The notes beneath the pieces were generated by a model, which had not been told where the DNA came from, searched no databases, and saw only the letters and a program-made list of their open reading frames with translations. A program made the translations under genes and the position numbers. A DNA stretch of 64,000 bases from NCBI GenBank assembly GCA_963704155.1, contig CAVPHF010000039.1, positions 124,001 through 188,000 on the forward strand. Direction: 5' to 3'. This document shows, piece by piece, positions 43,662-51,478 of this stretch; the first letter of the stretch is position 1, and every line of letters starts with the position of its first letter. Source of the DNA: Thiohalocapsa sp963704155 (GTDB lineage: Bacteria; Pseudomonadota; Gammaproteobacteria; Chromatiales; Chromatiaceae).

Positions 43662-43716
43662 TGCGTGAACGCCGAGCGCACGGTCGAACTGTCTACGCTG
43701 CTCTACCCTCCCAGCG

Positions 43717-45171
43717 ATGAAGCGTTTCGCCGCGGTTCAGAAGATACTTGGCCTGCTGCTGATGGTGTTCAGCGCAACCATGCTGCCGCCGGCCCTGGTC
43801 GCGCTGATCTACGGCGACGGCGCAGGCATGCCCTTCGTCGACGCCTTTTTCGTCATCTTCGGCACCGGGCTGATCATCTGGCTGCCAGTCGCAAGCAAAC
43901 ATCAAGACTTGAAGCTGCGCGACGGTTTCTTGGTGGTGGTGCTGTTCTGGGTGACTCTCTGCCTCGCCGGGGCACTGCCGTTCTGGCTTTCGCCGCAGCC
44001 GGAGCTGTCGCTGACGGAATCCATCTTCGAGTCCATGTCCGGCCTTACCACGACTGGCGCGACCGTCATCCTCGGCCTCGACCAGCTGCCGCACGCAATC
44101 CTCTGGTATCGCCAGCAACTGCAATGGCTCGGCGGCATGGGCATCATCGTGTTAGCGGTGGCGGTACTGCCCATGCTCGGCGTCGGGGGCATGCAGTTGT
44201 ATCGGGCAGAAACGCCGGGACCGATGAAGGATACCAAGCTGACGCCGCGTATCACCGAGACCGCCAAGGCCCTGTGGTACATCTACCTGTCGCTGACGGT
44301 CGCCTGCGCGCTCGCCTACTGGGCCGCGGGCATGTCGGCCTTCGACGCCATCGGCCACGCATTCTCAACCGTTGCCATCGGCGGCTTCTCGACACACGAC
44401 GCCAGCATGGGCTATTTCGACAGCACGCTGATCGAGATGATCGCAGTGGTCTTTCTCCTCGCCGCCGGCGTCAACTTCGCGCTGCACTTCATCGCCGTAC
44501 GCAGGCTTGATCCGATGACCTACCTGCGCGACAGCGAATTCCGATTCTTCCTGTTCATCATGCTGGTCGGGACGGCCATCATCACGGTCACGCTCTTCTA
44601 CACGAACACCTACATCGACTGGGAGGAATCCTTCACCAAGGGTCTGTTCCAAGCGGTCTCGATCGGCACCACTGCCGGATTCACCACCGCGGAGTTCTAC
44701 TACTGGCCACCGTTCAGCCAGATCCTGCTGCTGTTCCTCGCCTTCATTGGCGGCTGTGCCGGCTCCACCGGCGGCGGCATCAAGGTGATCCGCTTCCTGC
44801 TGCTGATCAAGCAAGGGCTGCGCGAGATCGGCCGTTTGATCCACCCGAGCGCGCAGCTGCCGGTGCGGGTCGGCGACAAGGTCATCAATCACCGCGTAGT
44901 GGACGCCGTCTGGGGCTTCTTCTCACTGTACGTGGCCGCCTTCGTCACCATGTATCTCGCCCTCGCGGCCACCGGCCTCGACCTGTTGACGGCCTTCTCC
45001 GCCGTTGCCGCCTGCATCAATAATCTTGGCCCTGGACTCGCGACCGTTGGCGCGCACTACGCCAACATGCACGATCCTGGCCTCTGGATACTGTGCTTTG
45101 CCATGCTGCTCGGGCGGCTCGAGATCTTCACGCTGCTAGTGCTGCTGACCCCGGCGTTCTGGCGCAAGTGA
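43717..45171 (+). CDS. trkH: Trk potassium uptake channel TrkH
   Basis: 484 residues, about ten to twelve membrane helices arranged as four M1-P-M2 units. Selectivity-filter sequences are visible: GLTTTGATV, FSTVAIGGFSTHD, VSIGTTAGFTT and the last NNLGPGLATVG. TrkH with TrkA makes the Trk K+ uptake system of the inner membrane. The start MKRFAAVQKILGLLLMVFSA is conserved; there is no strong ribosome binding site. Confidence 0.95.
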   Translation: MKRFAAVQKILGLLLMVFSATMLPPALVALIYGDGAGMPFVDAFFVIFGTGLIIWLPVASKHQDLKLRDGFLVVVLFWVTLCLAGALPFWLSPQPELSLTESIFESMSGLTTTGATVILGLDQLPHAILWYRQQLQWLGGMGIIVLAVAVLPMLGVGGMQLYRAETPGPMKDTKLTPRITETAKALWYIYLSLTVACALAYWAAGMSAFDAIGHAFSTVAIGGFSTHDASMGYFDSTLIEMIAVVFLLAAGVNFALHFIAVRRLDPMTYLRDSEFRFFLFIMLVGTAIITVTLFYTNTYIDWEESFTKGLFQAVSIGTTAGFTTAEFYYWPPFSQILLLFLAFIGGCAGSTGGGIKVIRFLLLIKQGLREIGRLIHPSAQLPVRVGDKVINHRVVDAVWGFFSLYVAAFVTMYLALAATGLDLLTAFSAVAACINNLGPGLATVGAHYANMHDPGLWILCFAMLLGRLEIFTLLVLLTPAFWRK

Positions 45172-45271
45172 CTCAGGGCGTCACGTCGGCGCGTCATTTG
45201 CATCACTGCAGTCGGTCCGACCAGCGGCTTCTGGAACCCACCTAGCCAAACAGAACACAACAACACAGACC

Positions 45272-45595
45272 ATGGGCATCATCGACAATCTCGAGGCCAT
45301 GCGCACGCGCGGACAGGACTCTGCGCTGCTGCGCTACAGCCTAGGCAACGAGTATCTGAAGCAGGGAGACCATGCGAAGGCGATGACGCATTTGCGGGAA
45401 GCAGTGCGCCAGGATCCCGAGTATTCTGCCGCCTGGAAGCTCTATGGTAAGGCGCTGCAGGCCGCTGGAGACCATCAGGACGCCATCAATGCCTTCGACA
45501 AGGGCACCGAGGTCGCGCAGCGCAAGGGCGATGTGCAGGCGGCAAAGGAGATGCGGGTATTCCGCAAGCGCTCCCAGAAGGCACTCGATGCATGA
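45272..45595 (+). CDS. Small TPR-repeat protein
   Basis: 107 residues. Two to three TPR-like units: ALLRYSLGNEYLKQGDHAKA, MTHLREAVRQDPEYSAAWKL, YGKALQAAGDHQDAINAFDK. No signal or membrane part, so cytosolic. Such small TPR proteins act as adaptors; the partner is unknown. It lies 100 bases after trkH and is convergent with the orphan NtrC-type regulator. Confidence 0.8.
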   Translation: MGIIDNLEAMRTRGQDSALLRYSLGNEYLKQGDHAKAMTHLREAVRQDPEYSAAWKLYGKALQAAGDHQDAINAFDKGTEVAQRKGDVQAAKEMRVFRKRSQKALDA

Positions 45596-45613
45596 TCTTG
45601 GCAGGCGCCAGCT

Positions 45614-47044
45614 TCAATCTCCTTCAGCGCCTCCGCTTCGATCCGCCGCGCCGGCGCGCGGCAGTCGAAGGCCGTGCTTGACGATCTTTCGGTCGAGTGC
45701 CGGGCGCGAGATGCCGAGGATTCGACAGCTCTGTGCCTTGTGTCCGCCGGTGTGGTCGAGCACGCGCTGGATATGCTCGGCCTCGACCTGCTCGAGCGTG
45801 CATAACCCATGGCCATCTGTCGGGGCTAGACCGGCCGCGGCCTGGCCAATGGCACTGGTGACCGACGCGCTCAGATCAACCAGATCGAGCGTGATGACGC
45901 CGTCGCGCGCCTGCATCAGTGCGCGCGTCAGCAGGTTCTCGAGTTCGCGCACATTGCCCGGCCAGTCGTAAGCGCACAGCCGAGCCAAGGCGGCCTCGGT
46001 GATCGCCGGCGGTGCGGCTGACTCAGGTCTCGCCAGGCGCGCGTTGACCCGAGGCAGCAGCCCCTGGACCAATAAGGGAATATCATCCTTCCGTTCGCGC
46101 AACGGCGGCAATCGAATCTCGATCACCCGCAGCCGGAAGGCCAGGTCTTCGCGGAAGCGCCTGGCCGCGGCCTCAGCCATCAGGTCGCGGTTGGTCGCGG
46201 CAATGACGCGTGCCGTGCTGACCAGCGTCTCGGTCCCGCCAACTCGCTCGAATACCTGCTCCTGAAGTACCCGCAGCAGCTTTGCCTGCAACGCTGGGGC
46301 CAGCTCACCGACCTCGTCGAGAAACAAGGTGCCATCCTGGGCTTGCTCCAATTTGCCGAGCTTGCGTCCATGCGCACCGGTGAAGGCGCCGCGCTCGTAC
46401 CCGAACAGCTCGCTCTCCAGCAGGGTGTCGACGATTGCAGCACAGTTCACGGCGACGAACGCTCCGGAGACACCGCTGTGCTGGTGAATCAGCCGAGCCA
46501 CCACCTCTTTACCGGTTCCGGACTCCCCGCAGATGAGGACGGTCGCCGAGCCCCGCGCGCCCAGTGCGACGGCCTTGCTGACCGCGAGCATCGCGCTGCT
46601 GCGACCGATCAGAGCACGTTGCAGCGGCGCGTCATCGCCTGCGCCCTCCGCAGGCGTGCGCATACGCTCGCGCGCGAGCCGGCGCTTGTCAATCAGCCCG
46701 TTGACCGTTAGTTGCAAGGCATCCGTGTCAATCGGTTTGTGAACGAACTCGGCGGCGCCGCGCTGGATGGCATCGATGGCCAGCTCGAGGTCGTGTCGCC
46801 CGGTCATCATGATCACACCCAAACCCGGCCGCGCCTCGAGCAAGCGAGGCAACAGCTCGCTGCCAGTGCCATCGGGCAGTTGCTGATCGAGCAACACCAG
46901 GTCGAAATCCTCTGCTCGCAAAAGCTCCAAACCGCGGGTGCAGGTCGCAGCCAGTTCGACCCTGAAGCCCTCATCCGCAAAATGCAGACCGAGCATCTGG
47001 GCCAGTGACGAATCGTCTTCGATGATCAACAAACGGCGGCTCAT
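45614..47044 (-). CDS. Sigma-54-dependent response regulator, orphan
   Basis: 476 residues. Receiver (1-120, D53 in LLDQQLPDG), AAA+ with Walker A GESGTGKE, an intact GAFTGA loop in YERGAFTGAHG, Walker B LFLDEVGEL, and a Fis-type HTH (HTGGHKAQSCRILGISRPAL). The AAA+ is complete, so unlike NtrX it can activate sigma-54 polymerase. There is no kinase beside it. The target is unknown; the divergent small gene at 47248 is close enough to be one. Confidence 0.88.
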   Translation of the reverse strand: MSRRLLIIEDDSSLAQMLGLHFADEGFRVELAATCTRGLELLRAEDFDLVLLDQQLPDGTGSELLPRLLEARPGLGVIMMTGRHDLELAIDAIQRGAAEFVHKPIDTDALQLTVNGLIDKRRLARERMRTPAEGAGDDAPLQRALIGRSSAMLAVSKAVALGARGSATVLICGESGTGKEVVARLIHQHSGVSGAFVAVNCAAIVDTLLESELFGYERGAFTGAHGRKLGKLEQAQDGTLFLDEVGELAPALQAKLLRVLQEQVFERVGGTETLVSTARVIAATNRDLMAEAAARRFREDLAFRLRVIEIRLPPLRERKDDIPLLVQGLLPRVNARLARPESAAPPAITEAALARLCAYDWPGNVRELENLLTRALMQARDGVITLDLVDLSASVTSAIGQAAAGLAPTDGHGLCTLEQVEAEHIQRVLDHTGGHKAQSCRILGISRPALDRKIVKHGLRLPRAGAADRSGGAEGD

Positions 47045-47175
47045 GGATGACTAGGCGGTTTGCTCGGCAGGTTGAACGCGGCTGAAACGGCAGTCAGCAA
47101 CATAGCGCAAAAACGCCTTGTACTTCTGACGGCCTGTAATCCAAAGGACAGGGGACGAGAAGCGAAAACAAGGTA

Positions 47176-47203
47176 TTGCTATGTAATAACTTGCTTATAT
47201 ACT
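47176..47203 (+). promoter_or_regulatory. Candidate promoter of the 49-residue gene
   Basis: TTGCTA (47176-47181) and TATACT (47198-47203) are separated by 16 bases in an AT-rich stretch, 45 bases before the start codon at 47248. The AT content is far above the surroundings. No sigma-54 -24/-12 pair is seen. Confidence 0.5.
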
Positions 47204-47247
47204 AATCTTTAATGTCAGCATCCTCCCCGACACCTTGGAGGTTCATT

Positions 47248-47397
47248 ATGATTACTGGAATCGCTTTAGCTGCCCTGCTCATCGGCGGCGTCACGACCGC
47301 CGTCACTCGCAACGACGAGCGACAGGCGCAAGATTATGATCGCGCGCCGGTTATCGAAGTACAGAAGGTCGAGACAGTCAACGCGTTCGAGGACTAA
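47248..47397 (+). CDS. 49-residue single-helix membrane protein
   Basis: Start ATG at 47248 with TTGGAGGTT upstream. One helix (ITGIALAALLIGGVTTAVT) near the N terminus is followed by a charged tail ending VEKVETVNAFED-like (IEVQKVETVNAFED). No family is recognised. Being short, it would be missed by length cut-offs, but the promoter, the ribosome binding site and the helix agree. An upstream in-frame ATG at 47212 lacks a ribosome binding site. It is divergent from the orphan sigma-54 regulator. Confidence 0.65.
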   Translation: MITGIALAALLIGGVTTAVTRNDERQAQDYDRAPVIEVQKVETVNAFED

Positions 47398-47418
47398 GGC
47401 GATTGCCGGAAATCGCCT
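47397..47418. repeat. Palindrome matching the ends of the 13560-13718 element
   Basis: AGGCGATT (47397-47404), spacer GCCGGA, AATCGCCT (47411-47418): a perfect 8-base inverted repeat. The left 17 bases match the left end of the element at 13560 with one change, and GAAATCGCCTAAG matches its right end exactly. This looks like the two ends joined without the interior. It begins within the TAA stop of the small gene. Confidence 0.6.
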
Positions 47419-47462
47419 AAGGCCAGCTCAGATCAGACGGACCACAATAAGCTGCCAAAAAC

Positions 47463-47490
47463 GACGTCCCCGCTCTATAGCGGGGCCGTC
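47463..47490. terminator. Hairpin after the 49-residue gene
   Basis: GACG-T-CCCCGCT (47463-47474), loop CTAT, AGCGGGG-C-CGTC (47479-47490): a stem of 11 pairs with one mismatch. No T tract follows. It lies between the small gene and the convergent transglutaminase-like gene. Confidence 0.5.
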
Positions 47491-47582
47491 GCTGGCCGTC
47501 GGGAAGGGAAGGAAATAGACCCGCCCGCGGCAGGAAACCAGAGGGATCTCAGGCGGCCTTCGCCGCCGGCATCCGTCGAGGA

Positions 47583-48503
47583 TCACTCCAGCCGGCGTAC
47601 ATCGATCTCGCTGACGAGTCCATCCGGCTCACCGTCGCCCTTGAAGCTCTGACGAAACCCGGCCACGTCGCCTAGATCGCGTCCGACCGCCAAACGAACA
47701 TAGGTATCGTCGGCGACCAAACCGTGGGCCGCATCGAAGCCGCGCCATCCGCCGCCGGGGATCAGCATCTCTACCCAAGAGTGCAAGGTCTGCGCGCGCG
47801 CTTCGGTGGTACCCTGGGGAGCCGAATCGTCCGGTTGAAAATAGGCGGGGTCTAGATAGCCGGTCACAAAGCGCGCGGGCATCTGCCAGGAGCGGGCAAC
47901 GGCGATCAGCAGATGAGCCAGGTCGGACGCGGTGCCGCTTCGACGCAGCAACAGCTCGTCGAGCGACGCGGCCGGCACCAGGTCCGGATCATGGGTGAAC
48001 TCGGCGCTGATCCAATCAACGAGATCTTGCGTCTGCGCCAGCAAGGCAACGCCCGGGCGCCACAGAGGAAGTCCGAGCTCAACCACCTCCTCGGCCTGCG
48101 CGAGCTCGGACATTGAGGCCTGATCGAGCGATGGCGTCAGCACGCTTCGGTGCAGCACATAGTCCCAAAGTCGCGGTGCCTGACGCAGGCTGTCGGCGAT
48201 CCATTCGGCTTCCCGCGCAGGCGCGATAGGCTCGAAGTCGAACGGGTTCGCAAGCAATGTCTGCACCTCGGCGGTCATGTGCACGACCAACCGCTCATGC
48301 GCGCCGAGCAGCGCCGAGCGGTGCACTTGATTGCCGAAGCAGTCGCGATGCGAGCCAACCTCGGCGCCGGGATCGACGACGATCTCAAGGCCGGTGAGAC
48401 GCTGACCGGCATCGTCCCAAGGCGCGATGCGGCATTCGAAATGATGCTCGCGCACCGGGGCACCGAAACCGATCCTGTCAAAGCGTTCGATCCGGTACCT
48501 CAT
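47583..48503 (-). CDS. Transglutaminase-like protein without catalytic Cys
   Basis: 306 residues. An N-terminal beta domain (about 1-130, with HFECRIAPWDDAGQRL) precedes a transglutaminase core. The Cys position of the usual GVCxDxAH motif reads GTASDLAH, giving Ala192; His241 (LHSWVEM) and Asp257 (WRGFDAAHG) remain. It is therefore likely to be catalytically dead. It is the third gene of the ATP-grasp/alpha-E/transglutaminase unit (ATGA overlap with alpha-E). It could bind a substrate, or regulate the active DUF2126 protein encoded nearby. Confidence 0.85.
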   Translation of the reverse strand: MRYRIERFDRIGFGAPVREHHFECRIAPWDDAGQRLTGLEIVVDPGAEVGSHRDCFGNQVHRSALLGAHERLVVHMTAEVQTLLANPFDFEPIAPAREAEWIADSLRQAPRLWDYVLHRSVLTPSLDQASMSELAQAEEVVELGLPLWRPGVALLAQTQDLVDWISAEFTHDPDLVPAASLDELLLRRSGTASDLAHLLIAVARSWQMPARFVTGYLDPAYFQPDDSAPQGTTEARAQTLHSWVEMLIPGGGWRGFDAAHGLVADDTYVRLAVGRDLGDVAGFRQSFKGDGEPDGLVSEIDVRRLE

Positions 48504-49522
48504 GTGCGCTCACCGGTCGCATCGAGTGCGTGACGCGGCTCTACCAACGCCGCCTCCAGCAACTCTGGCTCGGCCATATGCGCCTCGAAATAGTCTGCCT
48601 GCATCGCGACGCTGAGATCGGCCAGCAGCGCCAGGAACTCATCGAGGTACTCGTGCAAACCCTGATCGAGCACGGCCCGCGGCGACGTGCCGTCCAAGTG
48701 TGAACGCAGGGCCGCCATACGATCCGAGACGGCGCCGCCCGGCACCAGACCGATGCGCTCCAGCGCGCGTCCCAGACCGTCTACACAGTAGCGCAACGAA
48801 CGCGGGAAGTCGGCATCGAGCAGCACGAACTCGACGACGTCGATGGGGCGGATACCGCCCTGGTACTTGCGCCGGTAAGCCTCGAAGCCCGAAAGCGACT
48901 TCAAAAGCGCACCCCATTGGTAAAAATCCAGCGGCGAGCCGACTAACGTCAAGTCGGGCAGCAGCAAATGGTAGCGGACATCGAGGATGCGGGCGGTCAT
49001 ATCGGCCCGCTCCTGAAGACTGCCCAGCACCGTGAAGCCATAGGCTTCTCCTCGCATCATCGTGCTCTGTGCCAGACCAAAGAAGAGTGCCACCTCGCGG
49101 TGGACATAGGCGTAGAAATCGGCCGCACGCCAAGGCTGCAGCTTGGTCTTTAGATGACCATCGGCGGACAGCCAGAACTGATTGATGGCCTCCCACATCT
49201 CCTGTGAGATGCGGTCGCGCACAACGCGCGCATTCTCGCGCGCCAGGCGGAGACTATTGTAGAGCGAGCCCGAGTAAGCCTTGTCCTGAGTCAGAAGGTG
49301 AATCACCCGCTGCACGGAGACGCGACCATCCGGATGGCGCTCCAGGTAGGCGTCGTCGGCACCGACGATGGTCAGCAGCGGAGTCCACTGCATCTCCTCG
49401 GTGGCGCCCTCATCGGCCTCCAGCATGAAGACGACATTGATATCGAGGATGCGCGCCGTGTCGTCGGCGCGTTCCAGGTTGCGCGCCATCCAGTACAAGG
49501 ACTCTGCGATTCTGCTCAGCAT
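48500..49522 (-). CDS. Alpha-E domain protein
   Basis: 340 residues. The alpha-E pattern is clear: MLSRIAESLYWMARNLERAD at the N terminus, NARVVRDRISQEMWEAINQF in the middle, and LLLPDLTLVGSPLDFYQWGA after it. It is an all-helical family of unknown activity, always encoded beside an ATP-grasp and a transglutaminase-like gene. The start ATG at 49522 shares its A with the TGA of the ATP-grasp gene, and its stop overlaps the next ATG. It probably works in a complex with its neighbours. Confidence 0.9.
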   Translation of the reverse strand: MLSRIAESLYWMARNLERADDTARILDINVVFMLEADEGATEEMQWTPLLTIVGADDAYLERHPDGRVSVQRVIHLLTQDKAYSGSLYNSLRLARENARVVRDRISQEMWEAINQFWLSADGHLKTKLQPWRAADFYAYVHREVALFFGLAQSTMMRGEAYGFTVLGSLQERADMTARILDVRYHLLLPDLTLVGSPLDFYQWGALLKSLSGFEAYRRKYQGGIRPIDVVEFVLLDADFPRSLRYCVDGLGRALERIGLVPGGAVSDRMAALRSHLDGTSPRAVLDQGLHEYLDEFLALLADLSVAMQADYFEAHMAEPELLEAALVEPRHALDATGERT

Positions 49523-51039
49523 CAATCCGCCAACACCCAGGTGTCTTTACTGCCGCCGCCTTGCGAGGAGTTGACCACCAGCGAGCCCTTGGTCATGGCA
49601 ACACGGGTCAGGCCGCCTGGTACGACGTCGATCTCGTCGCCGTAGATGATGAAGGGCCGCAGGTCCAGATGACGCGACTCCAACTCGCCGTCCAGATAAC
49701 AGATGTGGCGCGACAACTGAACCACCGGCTGAGCGATGTAATTGCGCGGGTCTGCCTGCACCTTGCGCGCGAACTCGGCACGCTGCGCCGGCGATGAGGT
49801 CGGCCCCATCAACATGCCATAACCGCCGGATTCAGCCACCGCCTTGACCACCATGCGCTCCATGTTATCGATCACATAGTTGCGGTCGTCGGGGTTGGTC
49901 ATCTGATAGGTCGGCACATTCTGCAGGATCGGCGACTCGCCGAGGTAGTAGCGGATGATTTCGGGTACATAGGCGTAGACGGCCTTGTCGTCGGCGATAC
50001 CGGCGCCAGGGGCGTTGACCAGCGCAACGTTTCCGGCACGCCAGGCATTGATGACGCCGGCGACGCCCAAGGCGGAATCGCTGCGGAAGACCAGCGGATC
50101 AAGAAAATCGTCATCGAGTCGGCGATAGATGACGTCGACCTGGTTCAAGCCGTGCGTGGTCTTAAGATAGACCTTGTCATTGCGACAGATGAGATCGCGT
50201 CCCTCGGCCAGTTCCACCCCCATCTCCTTGGCGAGGAAGGTGTGCTCGAAATAGGCGGAGTTATAGATGCCCGGCGTCAGCACGACGATGTTCGCCCGCT
50301 CCTTGCCGCGTGGCGATAGATGGCGCAGGGCCTGCAGTAGCAGCGCCGGATAGTGCTCGACACGGCGCACCCGATAACGAGCGAAGAATTCCGGCAGGAT
50401 GCGCCGCTCAACAACGCGGTTCTCGATCATGTAGGAGACACCGGAGGGCGTGCGCAGATTGTCCTCCAGGACCAGATAGCGGCCGTCCTCGTCGCGGATC
50501 AGGTCGACGCCGCTGATGTGGGTATAGATGTCATGGGGCGCATCGATATCCATGATCTCGCGCCGAAAGTCCTTACCGCGATAGATGAGTTCTGGCGGAA
50601 TCACGCCGTCCTTGAGGCAACGTTGGCCGTGGTAGAGGTCCTTGAGGAACAGGTTCAACGCGCGGATGCGCTGCTTCAGGCCGGCCTCGATGTGTGCCCA
50701 TTCCGCGGCGGTGATGATGCGCGGCAGGATGTCAAAGGGCCAAACGCGCTCGATGCCCTCGTCCTGATTGGAGTAGACGGTGAAGGTCACGCCCTCGGTA
50801 TGAAGCGTCAGGTGCGCCTCGCGCGCCTTATCGCCGAGTAGGTTCTGCCCGGTCTGCTGGATGTGCTCCCACATCGGCAGGTAGTGCTCGCGTGGACGGA
50901 AATCGTCCTGGTAGAACTCGTGAAAGGCCATCGTCGACCCTAGGCCACCGCGCCCACCAATTCCGCCGCGCTGCCGAGGCATGTCGGAAAGGAACCGCTG
51001 AAACTGCCCGCCCCCGGACTGGAACTGGCTCATGATCAT
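49522..51039 (-). CDS. Circularly permuted type-2 ATP-grasp protein
   Basis: 505 residues from the ATG at 51039; an in-frame TTG at 51078 and an ATG at 51033 are alternatives. The family pattern is seen in FYQDDFRPREHYLPMWEHIQ, FRREIMDIDAPHDIYTHISG, RDEDGRYLVLEDNLRTPSGV, and GSLVVNSSQGGGSKDTWVLA. ATP-grasp enzymes of this group are predicted to join amino acids or peptides through an acyl phosphate (amide ligation). The product is unknown. Translationally coupled to the alpha-E gene, and it heads the operon. Confidence 0.9.
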   Translation of the reverse strand: MIMSQFQSGGGQFQRFLSDMPRQRGGIGGRGGLGSTMAFHEFYQDDFRPREHYLPMWEHIQQTGQNLLGDKAREAHLTLHTEGVTFTVYSNQDEGIERVWPFDILPRIITAAEWAHIEAGLKQRIRALNLFLKDLYHGQRCLKDGVIPPELIYRGKDFRREIMDIDAPHDIYTHISGVDLIRDEDGRYLVLEDNLRTPSGVSYMIENRVVERRILPEFFARYRVRRVEHYPALLLQALRHLSPRGKERANIVVLTPGIYNSAYFEHTFLAKEMGVELAEGRDLICRNDKVYLKTTHGLNQVDVIYRRLDDDFLDPLVFRSDSALGVAGVINAWRAGNVALVNAPGAGIADDKAVYAYVPEIIRYYLGESPILQNVPTYQMTNPDDRNYVIDNMERMVVKAVAESGGYGMLMGPTSSPAQRAEFARKVQADPRNYIAQPVVQLSRHICYLDGELESRHLDLRPFIIYGDEIDVVPGGLTRVAMTKGSLVVNSSQGGGSKDTWVLAD

Positions 51040-51478
51040 GTCACCGCGTGCCCCGCTGATCGCAATCGCCTCGGCCAAAGGCCGCCTCTTGGAGATAAAA
51101 AAGCATATCTTGTGCCACCTCGACAGTGGCAGCGACCCTTGCTGAAAGATACCGGCAGAAGGCGCTGCGCCCCTTTAATGTGCAAGTGATCATCGTCAAC
51201 GCCCTCTTTTAGCGCGCCGCCGACGAATCGAGGCTCCAACGCGACACCGACAATGTCACTCCTGTCCGACTCCCCCTGCTTCCATGTCCGCACCAGCTCC
51301 GGTTCGACCCGATACCGGCGCGTCGGGCGACATCCAGGGAGGCCGTGATCTGACGACGGCCGCGCCGCACACCCGACCGCTCGATCAAGCGCGCGAGGAT
51401 AGCGGAACGATTCTTGCGTTGTACTGTTAAAGTAGCGCCAAGCAAATCCTCCCTGGCCCGTTCGGAGCGCAGCCGTTC
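51040..51478. other. About 440-base intergenic region between divergent genes
   Basis: It separates the ATP-grasp operon from the DUF2126 gene. Both promoters must be here. It is less GC-rich near 51110-51210 than the coding parts. No clear -35/-10 pair, repeat or small gene was recognised. Confidence 0.5.
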
